Source: Leptospira gomenensis
GTDB lineage: Bacteria; Spirochaetota; Leptospiria; Leptospirales; Leptospiraceae
Direction of reading: 5' to 3'
DNA: 64,000 bases
NCBI RefSeq assembly: GCF_004770155.1
Contig: NZ_RQFA01000039.1
Coordinates: forward strand, 34,551 to 98,550
Shown: piece by piece, positions 14,599-23,575 of the stretch
How the letters are laid out: each line of letters begins with the position of its first letter
Numbering within the stretch: position 1 is the first letter of the stretch
Made by a program: the position numbers and the translations under genes
The notes under the pieces: generated by a model
Databases searched by the model: none
Told to the model about the DNA's origin: nothing
What the model saw: the letters and a program-made list of their open reading frames with translations, nothing else

Positions 14599-14616
14599 TT
14601 TAGATTGAAATCTAAA
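14599..14616 (+). promoter_or_regulatory. Small palindrome upstream of the O-antigen-ligase-like gene
   Basis: TTTAGAT-TGAA-ATCTAAA is a perfect 7-bp inverted repeat, followed by CTTTTTAC, 26 bp before the GTG start at 14642. It could be a weak terminator for the dksA transcript or an operator for the next gene. Confidence 0.35.
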
Positions 14617-14641
14617 TCTTTTTACAAAATCCTCTTTATTC

Positions 14642-16705
14642 GTGCCTGGAATCTTCAATAAACTCAGACCTCTGAGAACTCCCACGTTTTTCGGACTGAT
14701 TCTTTGTTCCCTTCTTTCCTTGATCCTATTTCGGAGCTTTCTTTTTGTAAGAGAAACCGAAGGATCCGGAATCGCCGCAATCGCAAGCCTACAATTCCTA
14801 TTCGGTTTGATTCCGAACCTCTATCACCGCAAACCCGGAAGAATATTCACCATGGCCGGAGTTCTGGTTCTGCCCGGTTTGCTATATGAGAAAAATGTAA
14901 TCTTCCTTTCTCTGAGCGGATTGTTCGCCGGGGCCGTGGTCGGTATTTTTTTGAGACAATACATTTCCACGTTCCATTCCCAGACGGTAAACGAAGAAGA
15001 CCCGATCTTCCGTTTTTTTTACATCAATCGTCCCTATAAATCCTCGATGCCGTTTTATCAGAATCCCAAAACGGGGATTTTGATCTTCCTGGGTTTTTAT
15101 CTTTTGGAGCGTTTTTTCGTTTATTTCAACGCGCCCCCGTTCAAGGGTTTCGGAATTTTGGACACGGTTTTTCTACCGGGAATCAGCTCCCGTTACGCGT
15201 TCGGCTTAAGTTTGGATTTTTTCGGTGCTTGGATGCTCGCCTTACTCTATTTTTTGGCGGAAGAGGCGTCTTCCCATGAAAGCGACCCGCCCGTTAAATA
15301 TTGGAGACAGGGTTTATTTGCGGGAGTATTTTTTAATATTCTAATGCTTTTGATTCAAACGGCGGCGACTCGTTCCGTGATTCCCTTCACTCCGAATGAA
15401 GGAGGGCGGTTTTTGACGACCGGCTTTTTGGGCGACGCCGGCTCCTTGGATTGGTTGTTTCCGCTTTTAATCGGTTACTTTTTCCTTTATCTTCATACGA
15501 GAAGTTGGAGAACCAGAACGAAGATTCTTTTCAGTTTCGGTCTCGTGTTTCCTTTTTTTATAACCGGCGGCCTGTATGGAGCCGGAGCCTGGCTTCTTTT
15601 CATCTCTCTTTTGTTGTACGGTTTTTCCGTCGGGTATTTCCCGAAAATCAGAAACAAATGGTGGAAATGGTCGTATGTCCCCGTTTGTTTCCTGATTCTA
15701 TTCGGATGGATCGCGGTTATGATCTGGATCGGATCGTTTCCCTGGTCGTTCGAGGGTTGGCAAGAACTCCATCAAACCTGGACGAAAGGATATCGAGGAC
15801 CTTCCGGAAACGTTATGCGGTTCTTGGAATCCTTTGCCGGTGAAAGTTGGATCCAAACCAGAGCCGCCTGGAATTGGGCCAAACAATCCATATGGATAGG
15901 AAACGGTCCGGGAACGTTCGCTCTCAACTGGATCGACGCGAGATCCTCGAACTCCGTTCCCGCAGGCGGTATTTCATCGATGGAGTTGAATTCGTTCGCC
16001 TTTTTGTTTCACGAAGGTGGAATCCTTTTCACACTCGTGTTTTTGTCCTGGGTCGCGTTGGAAATTCTCCTTAGGAATCATTGGAAACAAACGATTCTAC
16101 TTTTACCGATTGTCCTTTGTTTTATGCCTTGGACGGGCGCGTTCGGCGTCGCTCCTTTCTTTTGTCTTTGGCTCGTTACGTCGTCCGCGCCGCAAACCAG
16201 ACAGATTCACAGGGCATTCGGCGGAGGATTCAACCTTGCGGTTCTGATTTTGAGCAGCGGCGTTTTGTTTTATTCCCTTCTGCAAATCGCACCGAATCTG
16301 AGAGGCCCCGAGTTCCGTTATGCGGAATTGAAAACGTTTCAGCTTATGGCGAAAAAATCGAATCGTATCCAAAACGGAATCCGGTTCCACGAATTTTCCT
16401 CGGGTGCGGTTTGGGTTTTGGCGGGAAAGGCTCCGATCAATCTGAGAGCGTTCGTCCCGGAAAATCAACCCTTGCCTCAAAACGAGAAGATCTACGTGCG
16501 TTGGTCTTTTTTAGGTGCGGATTGGATCGAAATCCAATCGAAAACTCTTCCTTTGTTCTCTTACACGAGCGGAGTGGGTTTGAACGTTCCCGAACGAGCG
16601 AAATACCTAAAGGCCGAGATTCTTTCCGATTCCCCGTTTTTTGATAAGGCGGATTCTTTCGGGATTTTTGCGGAGAATTTCGATCCCTTAAACCGAGTGC
16701 GTTGA
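14642..16705 (+). CDS. O-antigen ligase/Wzy-like polytopic membrane protein
   Basis: 687 residues with twelve or so membrane segments and a C-terminal soluble part of ~130 residues. The region RAAWNWAKQSIWIGNGPGTFALNW followed by ELNSFAFLFHEGG matches the periplasmic-loop signature of O-antigen ligases and Wzy polymerases (R...W..A...G.GPG.F...HN...L.E.G), although the usual His before Asn is replaced by Leu. The start is probably GTG at 14642. It overlaps the convergent PrsW gene by 18 bp. The function is inferred from this loop; substrate and linkage are unknown. Confidence 0.65.
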   Translation: MPGIFNKLRPLRTPTFFGLILCSLLSLILFRSFLFVRETEGSGIAAIASLQFLFGLIPNLYHRKPGRIFTMAGVLVLPGLLYEKNVIFLSLSGLFAGAVVGIFLRQYISTFHSQTVNEEDPIFRFFYINRPYKSSMPFYQNPKTGILIFLGFYLLERFFVYFNAPPFKGFGILDTVFLPGISSRYAFGLSLDFFGAWMLALLYFLAEEASSHESDPPVKYWRQGLFAGVFFNILMLLIQTAATRSVIPFTPNEGGRFLTTGFLGDAGSLDWLFPLLIGYFFLYLHTRSWRTRTKILFSFGLVFPFFITGGLYGAGAWLLFISLLLYGFSVGYFPKIRNKWWKWSYVPVCFLILFGWIAVMIWIGSFPWSFEGWQELHQTWTKGYRGPSGNVMRFLESFAGESWIQTRAAWNWAKQSIWIGNGPGTFALNWIDARSSNSVPAGGISSMELNSFAFLFHEGGILFTLVFLSWVALEILLRNHWKQTILLLPIVLCFMPWTGAFGVAPFFCLWLVTSSAPQTRQIHRAFGGGFNLAVLILSSGVLFYSLLQIAPNLRGPEFRYAELKTFQLMAKKSNRIQNGIRFHEFSSGAVWVLAGKAPINLRAFVPENQPLPQNEKIYVRWSFLGADWIEIQSKTLPLFSYTSGVGLNVPERAKYLKAEILSDSPFFDKADSFGIFAENFDPLNRVR

Positions 16706-18082
16706 TCCTATCTTCGTCGGAAATATCTGGCGGACGAGATTTTGAATCTGTTGTTTCGTCCTGATCGCCATTCTCCAGACGAGCAGCTTCCAAGGTATAT
16801 TCACAAAAATGAATACGGCTCCCGGTTCGAAATCCGGATCCTCTTCTCGGACGTTCAGCCAAACCGGAATCGCCAAGATATCGGAAAATTCCTTTCCAGC
16901 GACGTAAAACGTCACACGCACACGTTCTCCGATCGATAACGTTTTTTCCACGGGAGAATAAAACCCCTTCCTCGATAGGGAATAAGCGAGAGAATGATAT
17001 TCGTTCTTTCCCTGTACGATGGAAACCGCGATGAACAACGGTATTCTTAATACCCGCTCCCTAAAAAAACGCGGATTAAAAATCCCGCGAAATAAAATCA
17101 AAACGCACAACCAAACCGGATAGATCACGAAAAGACCGATGAACTCGGAGGTTTTGATTCCCCCGAGCAATAATGGAATCCGTTCCGGATATATCATATA
17201 AATTGAATATAAAATCGTCGGAACGAGAAACAACGCGGACGTCCACGCGACTTTCGCCTTGGAAAGACGGCGGAACAGTTCTACGGGAGTGACCTTCTGC
17301 TGAAAATTCTGGCTGGTTCTCATCCAGGAATCGTATCTCGTGAATTTGGACACGACCCTGTAATCGTCCTTGTAAAGTCCTATCGATCGTAGGACTTCGA
17401 TCGGAAGTATGTTCTGGGAAATCGTCAGAAGATATTCGAGGATGAAAAAACCGCAGGCTAATACCAAAGGAAGCGCGGTTATCAATTCCCCATCCATTAG
17501 CAATACGTAATTGAACGTTCCGTGCAGAAGAAAACAACCGGCGAGTCCGTACAAAACCTGCATAAAACGAAAGGAAGTCGGCCTCGAATGATAATACTCC
17601 ATCACCACAAAACCGAAAATTCCTCCGGTAAACGTATGGATCGGAAGAGAAGTCACGGCTCTCAAAAACAAGGGCCAAAATTCTAGGATCGAAGAATAAA
17701 ACAGATTCTCCAACAAGCCGAAAGAAGCGCCTAACGTAAGTCCGAAATATACGGCGTCCGTAGTGTTGTATCTTCCTTTGAGTCCGCGGAAATACCAGAG
17801 AATCACGAGCAATTTGGGGACTTCTTCGGCAAGGGAACTTCTCAAAAACGCCTTTCCCAAATGGGAACGTTCTTCGAAAAAATTCTGGATCCACAATTCG
17901 GGGAAAATAGCCAAACCGACCGCGAAAATTCCGGAAAAGATCGCGGACAAATCGAAACTGACTGCGTTGGGATGATAGTAGGTATTGCGGTAGAAAAACC
18001 AATAAAATCCGGCGGCGAAAATCGCCGTGCCGAATTTCAGGAAAAAAAGAAAATACTCTTCGAGATCAAAGAGAGGGGACAT
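16688..18082 (-). CDS. PrsW family intramembrane metalloprotease
   Basis: 464 residues. The conserved PrsW motifs are visible: AEEVPKLLVILW (double Glu), LGASFGLLENLFY (Glu), PIHTFTGGIFGF (His) and LLHGTFNYVLL (His), together the metal site of this family related to CAAX proteases. PrsW proteins cleave membrane-anchored anti-sigma factors or other substrates. The C-terminal ~200 residues beyond the protease core hold further membrane segments and a soluble part, longer than Bacillus PrsW (about 220 residues). It lies 42 bp downstream of the LruC-domain gene on the same strand. Confidence 0.85.
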   Translation of the reverse strand: MSPLFDLEEYFLFFLKFGTAIFAAGFYWFFYRNTYYHPNAVSFDLSAIFSGIFAVGLAIFPELWIQNFFEERSHLGKAFLRSSLAEEVPKLLVILWYFRGLKGRYNTTDAVYFGLTLGASFGLLENLFYSSILEFWPLFLRAVTSLPIHTFTGGIFGFVVMEYYHSRPTSFRFMQVLYGLAGCFLLHGTFNYVLLMDGELITALPLVLACGFFILEYLLTISQNILPIEVLRSIGLYKDDYRVVSKFTRYDSWMRTSQNFQQKVTPVELFRRLSKAKVAWTSALFLVPTILYSIYMIYPERIPLLLGGIKTSEFIGLFVIYPVWLCVLILFRGIFNPRFFRERVLRIPLFIAVSIVQGKNEYHSLAYSLSRKGFYSPVEKTLSIGERVRVTFYVAGKEFSDILAIPVWLNVREEDPDFEPGAVFIFVNIPWKLLVWRMAIRTKQQIQNLVRQIFPTKIGSTHSV

Positions 18083-18124
18083 ACTCCTTTCAATTATCGG
18101 AATCCGTACCCTCTCTTTTTACGA

Positions 18125-20074
18125 TCAAACTTGGGAAAGAACTCTTCTTTTGAGAAAGAAGACCGTTCCAGCCCCGGCCGCAATCAAAAGTAACGCGGCA
18201 AAAATCGCGTTCTTCTTTACGGAGGCGAGCAAGAATCCGAGCAATCCCGAATCCTCGTCCGGTACGGGAAATACCTTGGTTTCATTGGTAATGTGTTTGT
18301 ACCATTCCTTGTATTGGGTTCCGTTGGAAGCCACCCAAAGGTTGAATTCTCCGTAGCCGCTCTGGGAATCCTTGCGGATATCCAAACCCTCATACGGATA
18401 CTTCCAAGTTCCCGGAACGAGAATCGCCCAAGGGAATTGGTTGGAATCCAGATACTTGTCCGTCCCGTTCGAATTTTTATACAATCCGGGGAAATGGATT
18501 TCTTTTCCGGTGTTGGTCACCTTGATGAAGATGTCGTACGGATAATTTCCCAACACGGACTTTTTCACTGGAGATTGGAACTGAATCTCGATCGTGGCGA
18601 TATGTCCCGGTTTGAAAACGCCGCCGGGGTTTACGTTCGGATTGGAAGTCGTTTTGTTCGATTCTTCGTGGATCTGAATTCCCTGATTGAGATCGGATGC
18701 CGAAACGGTCCGCGTATTGGAAGCGGTTATTTCCTTGCCGTCTTCGCGAACGACTTTTCTCGTAAACGAGGCTCCGACGGACACGGGAAGTTTGAGGAAG
18801 AACGTATGTTTGTAACCGGCCCCTCTCGCCACGTGTTGATAGGTTCCCCGTAAACGAACGACTTCCCCCGCCGCGTTCAAATCCACTTCGTTGTGAATGT
18901 GAAGGACGTAATCATTCAGATCCGCGTCACCCGCGCTTGGGTATAAATCCTCGTAAGCGACCGTGCTCACTCCTTCTGCGGGAGTGCGAATCGAGGAAGC
19001 TCTTGTCGCATCCTGCGGATAAACGTCCAAAGAATCCGGGATTCCGTCTGCGTCCGAATCCGTTGGTAAGGCGACTGCAGGAAGCAAAATCTCGTATTTG
19101 ATTTCACGATCGATTCCGATCACGTTGATCAGATTGATGATGTTGGTGATCGATTCTCCGTTCGTGCTGATTTCCAATGTGATTTGTCCTACGGAGGTTT
19201 CCACAGTGACGGTTCCGGAAACCTTTCCATCGGAGGCGGAAATTCCTTGAAATAAGATATTTCCATTGAGATCCGATACGATCACGGTCGCTCCGGAGAC
19301 TGGTTTGGATTGTTTATCCAATACGGCCAGATTCAATGGAATGGTCTGCACCGTGTTGTAATTGAATACGGGAGTTCCCACTTGATCGTTTACCGTAATC
19401 ACACCGGTGATGTTATCCGAGGAAGGACCGGTTCCCGGAGTATTCGTTTCCGTTCCTCCTGCGTTTGCATTTTCGTTGGAAGATCCGGAATTAGAACCGG
19501 AGCCAACTTCCGAACCTCCGGAAGAACTTCCCGTTCCCGATCCGGAAGAATTTTCTCCCGAAGAAGACGAAGAAGATCCCGTACCAGCATTCGCTCCGGA
19601 ATCGGAAGAGCCTCCCGAAGAAGAACCCCCGGAACTTGCACCGGTTCCCGTATCACCGCTTCCGGAAGTATTTCCGGAAGAAACGGAACCTTCGGAAGAG
19701 GAACTTCCTCCGTTGGAGCCGGAATTGTTCGAAGATCCGGAATCCGAACCGGAAGTTGCATCGGACGAGGAACCGGAGCCAGAGTTCGAGGAATTAGAAC
19801 CCGTTCCCGAACCCGAAGAATTCGAACCTCCCGAACTCGGCGAAGTGGGCGAACTCGGTGCGCCGGAAGAGCCGCTACCACTTCCCGTATTGTCTACGAT
19901 CACCACCTTTCCACCGTTTGAAGCCGTGGCCGTTTCGGAACTCGCGCCCGAGGAGGCCTCGGTTTGTGAACCAGGATTCAACAAAAATAATAAAGGCCAA
20001 AGCGCACCTTTTTTCTTATGACTACAAGCGATTCCTACGCTCAATATGAGCAAGGTTATAACGAGCTTCTTCAT
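18125..20074 (-). CDS. LruC-domain lipoprotein with long Ser/Gly-rich region
   Basis: 649 residues. The signal peptide ends in VGIACSHKKKG (lipobox Cys17). Residues ~38-235 are almost only Ser, Gly, Asn, Thr and Glu with SGSGTGSNSS-type repeats. Residues ~235-340 look like a carboxypeptidase-regulatory or Ig-like domain (ATVIVSDLNGNILFQG). The LruC domain starts near DSDADGIPDSLDVYPQD (a calcium-binding DxDxDG motif) and runs to ~600. The protein ends with a hydrophobic segment and FLKRRVLSQV, resembling a C-terminal anchoring or sorting tail. Named after a leptospiral antigen; probably surface-exposed. Confidence 0.82.
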   Translation of the reverse strand: MKKLVITLLILSVGIACSHKKKGALWPLLFLLNPGSQTEASSGASSETATASNGGKVVIVDNTGSGSGSSGAPSSPTSPSSGGSNSSGSGTGSNSSNSGSGSSSDATSGSDSGSSNNSGSNGGSSSSEGSVSSGNTSGSGDTGTGASSGGSSSGGSSDSGANAGTGSSSSSSGENSSGSGTGSSSGGSEVGSGSNSGSSNENANAGGTETNTPGTGPSSDNITGVITVNDQVGTPVFNYNTVQTIPLNLAVLDKQSKPVSGATVIVSDLNGNILFQGISASDGKVSGTVTVETSVGQITLEISTNGESITNIINLINVIGIDREIKYEILLPAVALPTDSDADGIPDSLDVYPQDATRASSIRTPAEGVSTVAYEDLYPSAGDADLNDYVLHIHNEVDLNAAGEVVRLRGTYQHVARGAGYKHTFFLKLPVSVGASFTRKVVREDGKEITASNTRTVSASDLNQGIQIHEESNKTTSNPNVNPGGVFKPGHIATIEIQFQSPVKKSVLGNYPYDIFIKVTNTGKEIHFPGLYKNSNGTDKYLDSNQFPWAILVPGTWKYPYEGLDIRKDSQSGYGEFNLWVASNGTQYKEWYKHITNETKVFPVPDEDSGLLGFLLASVKKNAIFAALLLIAAGAGTVFFLKRRVLSQV

Positions 20075-20296
20075 GATCCCTACATCCCTTTTTATAGTTA
20101 GAATAGATGACGAAAAGAGTAATCAGAAAGTACTAAAAAGATCGGGATATTATAGGGGATTTCAAAATTTCGACAAAATCTTTTTTTGGAATCGGAATGT
20201 TTTTTTGTTCGGAACGTTTCGTTTTCAACGAAAAAAACGTGGGATATACGTCCGGTTTTTGAATATGTTATAATAGTAGAATATGCTACAGTAGGT

Positions 20297-21043
20297 TTAT
20301 CGTCGTAAAGGTTTACGACCTATGTGTAAAACCGCGTTCCCGAAGACGAAATTCCTATAACGAACCTGTTCGAATCCAGTCGTTTCCAAAATCGTTCGCA
20401 GAGTATCCTGATCCGGATACGATAAGGAAGAAACGGGAAGGTAATCAAACATATCGTTTTTTCCTCCCCAAATCATATACCCCATCAGAGGAACGATCCG
20501 AAAAAAATAGAAGTCGGCAAATGCGCGCACCAAGGGAAGTTTTACCTTTCCCACGTCGAGATTGAGAAAGATTCCCCCGGGCTTTAGTATTCTGTGAATT
20601 TCCTGTAAGGCTTTCGGTAGGTCGTCCACGTTTCTCAAACCGAAACCGATCGAGACCGCGTCGAACTCGGAGTCGCCGAAATTCCCGAGTCGCGTGGCGT
20701 CTCCGACTTCGAAACGAACCCTTCCTTTCGCGGCCGGTTTTTGAAGACGGTTTTTTGCGACGGCGAGCATGTTCTCCGAAAAATCGACACAAGTAACACG
20801 ATCCACCGAAGCCGAAGCCTCCATACGCACGGAGATGTCGCCGGTTCCGCAGCACAAATCCATGACCGTAAGACCTTGGGAAAGATTTTTCTCCATCTCG
20901 CGCACGAGACGATTTTTCCAAAGTCTGTGCATCAGAAAACTGTTGAGGTCGTTGAAAAGATCGTATTTCCGAGCGATTCGATCGAAATTCTCCCTTACGA
21001 AACCGGCCTTACGATCCGCCTGCGGCATTTGAAATTCGGACAT
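20297..21043 (-). CDS. ubiE: Demethylmenaquinone methyltransferase
   Basis: 248 residues, typical length. The SAM-binding motif is VMDLCCGTGDISVRM (residues ~60-74) and the UbiE signature SIGFGLRNVDDLPKAL follows, plus LKPGGIFLNLDVGKV. It C-methylates demethylmenaquinol to menaquinol (the ubiE/menG step) at the cytoplasmic membrane. The start ATG at 21043 gives MSEFQMPQADRKAGFVRENFDRIA, as in homologues. It is divergent from exbB. Confidence 0.93.
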   Translation of the reverse strand: MSEFQMPQADRKAGFVRENFDRIARKYDLFNDLNSFLMHRLWKNRLVREMEKNLSQGLTVMDLCCGTGDISVRMEASASVDRVTCVDFSENMLAVAKNRLQKPAAKGRVRFEVGDATRLGNFGDSEFDAVSIGFGLRNVDDLPKALQEIHRILKPGGIFLNLDVGKVKLPLVRAFADFYFFRIVPLMGYMIWGGKNDMFDYLPVSSLSYPDQDTLRTILETTGFEQVRYRNFVFGNAVLHIGRKPLRR

Positions 21044-21207
21044 AGTATCTGTGGAAACGATTTCGTATACCTGCGCGCTGGCAAGAAGAGTTTTGTATTC
21101 CGACTTTTACGTTCGATGTGTGATTCAAGACTTCCGAATCCGAGAAGATTGGAATGACAGGAGAAACGGAAACCGTATGTTGTTCCCATATTTCGGAGGT
21201 TTTACAA

Positions 21208-21747
21208 GTGGAAGATCTGTTCGCAAAGGGAGGTTGGGTTTCGATCCTTATCTTTTTCGTAACTTTCGTCAATCTCGCGCTTTTTATCAGAGTGAGAACC
21301 CATCTTCCATCGATTAAACGTAGAATCCTTTATCGACTGCAAAATCGGACCGAAAACGGATTCGGTGAAAATTCCAACGAAACACTTCGACTTTACCTTC
21401 GTGATCCGGAAGTTTTTTTCACGAAGGAATTTTTCGAACCCGAAACGATGACGGCGTGGATCCGCAATCTCGCCGGGATCGCGACCATGCTCGGACTTCT
21501 GGGAACCGTGATCGGAATCGCGGTCGCTTTCGAAGAGATGAAACACGCTGGAACCGTAAGCCTGGAGATCTTTTCCGAAGGGATTCGTTTGGCATTGAAC
21601 ACCACGATCCAGGGGCTTTGTGCCGCGATTCCTTCCCTATTAGCATTTCAATATTTACGAATATACATTCACAAAACCGAGTTGGAAATCAAAACGTCCG
21701 TGGAATACGAGATTCCATCGTTCCCCAACTCGGACATACGGGAATAA
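21208..21747 (+). CDS. exbB: MotA/TolQ/ExbB proton channel family protein
   Basis: About 179 residues with three membrane segments: one at the N-terminus (WVSILIFFVTFVNLALFI) and two close together after LAGIATMLGLLGTVIGIAVAFEEM, with the second preceded by NTTIQGLCAAIPSLLAFQYL. This is the TolQ/ExbB architecture that conducts protons. The frame is open from 21154, but GTG at 21208 has GGAGG 8 nt upstream (21195-21199) and starts directly before the first membrane helix, so I chose it. Pairs with exbD 3 bp downstream. It could energise TonB-dependent transport such as the receptor at 40904. Confidence 0.9.
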   Translation: MEDLFAKGGWVSILIFFVTFVNLALFIRVRTHLPSIKRRILYRLQNRTENGFGENSNETLRLYLRDPEVFFTKEFFEPETMTAWIRNLAGIATMLGLLGTVIGIAVAFEEMKHAGTVSLEIFSEGIRLALNTTIQGLCAAIPSLLAFQYLRIYIHKTELEIKTSVEYEIPSFPNSDIRE

Positions 21748-21750
21748 TAC

Positions 21751-22158
21751 GTGCGTTCGCAAAACAGAAGAACACTTTTGGAAGGGGAAGACTCCCCTCT
21801 GGATATGACGAGTATGTTGGACGTGGTGTTCATCCTTCTCATCTTTACGATGGTCGCCATGAGTTTCCAGAAGGAAGTCAGTTCGCTTCCCGTAAATCTT
21901 CCCAAAGCGGACACGAAAAAGGAAGGGACGGGAGTTAGGAAGGAAATTTTCATTCTGCCGACCGGAGAACTGCGTTATCAGAATCGGAACCTTTCCGATA
22001 ACGAATGGAAACATATCCTATCCGAAGGCGAATTCAAAAATACCACCGTTTGGATTTTCGGAGACGAAAAAACGGACTACGGGAAATTCGTGCGAATCCT
22101 GGACGACCTCAAAATATCCGGTTTAAAGGAATTGCATATAGCCGTTCACAATCCTTGA
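21751..22158 (+). CDS. exbD: ExbD/TolR family biopolymer transport protein
   Basis: 135 residues. One membrane helix near residues 20-42, preceded by LDMTSMLDVVFILLIFTM, where the Asp in the helix is the proton-carrying residue of ExbD/TolR. The remainder is periplasmic and shows the usual PTGELRYQN and FVRILDDLKISGLKELHIAV segments. The start is GTG. Spaced 3 bp from exbB. Its stop codon abuts the stop of the convergent mazG-like gene. Confidence 0.92.
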   Translation: MRSQNRRTLLEGEDSPLDMTSMLDVVFILLIFTMVAMSFQKEVSSLPVNLPKADTKKEGTGVRKEIFILPTGELRYQNRNLSDNEWKHILSEGEFKNTTVWIFGDEKTDYGKFVRILDDLKISGLKELHIAVHNP

Positions 22159-22503
22159 TCAGCTTTGGAGTTTTGGATTTTCCTTATGCCGATTTCTGTC
22201 GCGATCCGTATTTTTTCTTAAAGCGGCGCGTAACGCGTCTTCGAGCGATACGCCCATTTGATTGGCGAGACAGATCAGAACAAAAAGTATATCGCCCATT
22301 TCTTTCGGTATAGAATCGGGATCCTCCCCCGTTTTAAACGATTGATCCCCGTATTTTCTCGCGACCAATCGGGCCAACTCTCCGACTTCCTCCATAAGCA
22401 AAGCCAAGTTTGTGAGTTCTGAAAAATATCTGACTCCGAAATCCGAAATCCATTCGTCTACTTGTTTTTGCGCCAGTTTAAAGGATAAACCCTCTTCGTT
22501 CAT
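22159..22503 (-). CDS. MazG-like nucleotide pyrophosphohydrolase
   Basis: 114 residues. The all-alpha NTP pyrophosphatase motifs are seen: LMEEVGELARLV (EExxE) and KEMGDILFVLICLAN (ExxD), which bind magnesium. These enzymes hydrolyse non-canonical nucleoside triphosphates. It overlaps the upstream SGNH gene by 4 bp, so it is translated with the envelope acyltransferase cluster although its function seems unrelated. Confidence 0.88.
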   Translation of the reverse strand: MNEEGLSFKLAQKQVDEWISDFGVRYFSELTNLALLMEEVGELARLVARKYGDQSFKTGEDPDSIPKEMGDILFVLICLANQMGVSLEDALRAALRKNTDRDRNRHKENPKLQS

Positions 22504-23567
22504 CGTTTCGCATCCAATCTATCGATTAGGATTTCTGTGGGTTCGGGATAACATCCCCCGCTGAGGTGGTGAGGGTCGATGAATTTTCTGCACGTCACGG
22601 AACCGCGATAGTCGTTCATATCAAGAGGAAATACATTCTCGAATTCTAATGTTTGAGATCGTATTGTCTTCCATTCCGCATAAAAGCCGGCCGCCTTAAC
22701 TCTGGATTCCAAACCCTCGTACAAAAGAGGGGACCACAGGATCACTTTGATGCCTTCCTTTTTCGCGGTTTTTAAAAATTGAAATAGAAAACGTTTCTGC
22801 ACAGAGGACAATTTTATATATCGATAGATGTCGTTGTAATATTTGACCGATTCCTCTTCTAATTTTTCCGGAGGAGTGTTGGTCAATAATACGTTGGGAA
22901 TTCCTCCGTTGAATTTATCGGATTCGTTCATCAGAAGATTGCGGACCGACAACATCATTTCCTTGGAGTAAGGGTCTTTGATCCTATGTATCGCTTCCTT
23001 AAAACGCGGAGGAAACACCGTGGTTCGAAATACGCGGGAACGCAAAAAAGTATCCCAGTCGTTGGTGGAAAATTCGCCCGCATAACGAAAAAAATACGGA
23101 AGGTCGTACGAATACCGAAGCGGATATCGATTGCAGAAGTCGGTCATCGAATCCGGATAGAATTCCAAAATCGCGTAGTCCGGTTTTACGCCCGCGCCTA
23201 GAATTTTTTCCAAGTTGTAATTGTGATACGAAAAGGGCGCGGAAGGTGCGGAAAAATTGTAAACGATCAGATCCTTTCTTTTTTTACGGATCGTTTCCAG
23301 TGAAAATTCGCCCATATGGGAGGTTCCGAAAAAGATCAGAGTTTTCTTTTCCGGCGGGGACGCGTTTTTTTCCCTTAAAAGAGCGCTTAGTACACGATCT
23401 TTCATCTCGTAAAAATAATACTCGGCGCCCGCTTCCGTATACGGACGCACCCATTCCGAGGACAACAAACGGTCGAATAACAACGCAAAGGTGAAAAATA
23501 GCAGAGGCACCCAGAGGAGTTTTTTACGAAAAAAGGGAACCATTCCATTCTGTTTTTGCGAACTCAT
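22500..23567 (-). CDS. SGNH-like protein of a MBOAT module (DUF1574-type)
   Basis: 355 residues. One N-terminal membrane anchor (LLWVPLLFFTFALLFDRLL), then a periplasmic or extracellular domain. SGNH block I is FFGTSHMGEFS near residue 80 (Ser nucleophile followed by His) and the catalytic dyad DPHHLSG is near the C-terminus. Such proteins partner MBOAT acyltransferases to move acyl groups onto surface glycans, as AlgJ/AlgX do with AlgI. It follows MBOAT gene 23576-24973 by 8 bp. The exact acceptor is unknown. Confidence 0.75.
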   Translation of the reverse strand: MSSQKQNGMVPFFRKKLLWVPLLFFTFALLFDRLLSSEWVRPYTEAGAEYYFYEMKDRVLSALLREKNASPPEKKTLIFFGTSHMGEFSLETIRKKRKDLIVYNFSAPSAPFSYHNYNLEKILGAGVKPDYAILEFYPDSMTDFCNRYPLRYSYDLPYFFRYAGEFSTNDWDTFLRSRVFRTTVFPPRFKEAIHRIKDPYSKEMMLSVRNLLMNESDKFNGGIPNVLLTNTPPEKLEEESVKYYNDIYRYIKLSSVQKRFLFQFLKTAKKEGIKVILWSPLLYEGLESRVKAAGFYAEWKTIRSQTLEFENVFPLDMNDYRGSVTCRKFIDPHHLSGGCYPEPTEILIDRLDAKR

Positions 23568-23575
23568 AAATCCCT

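Noticed and set aside
19310..20021. Long plus-strand frames opposite the LruC gene
   Set aside because: They are antisense products of the Ser/Gly repeat region and consist of Arg/Ser or Pro/Glu low-complexity sequence.
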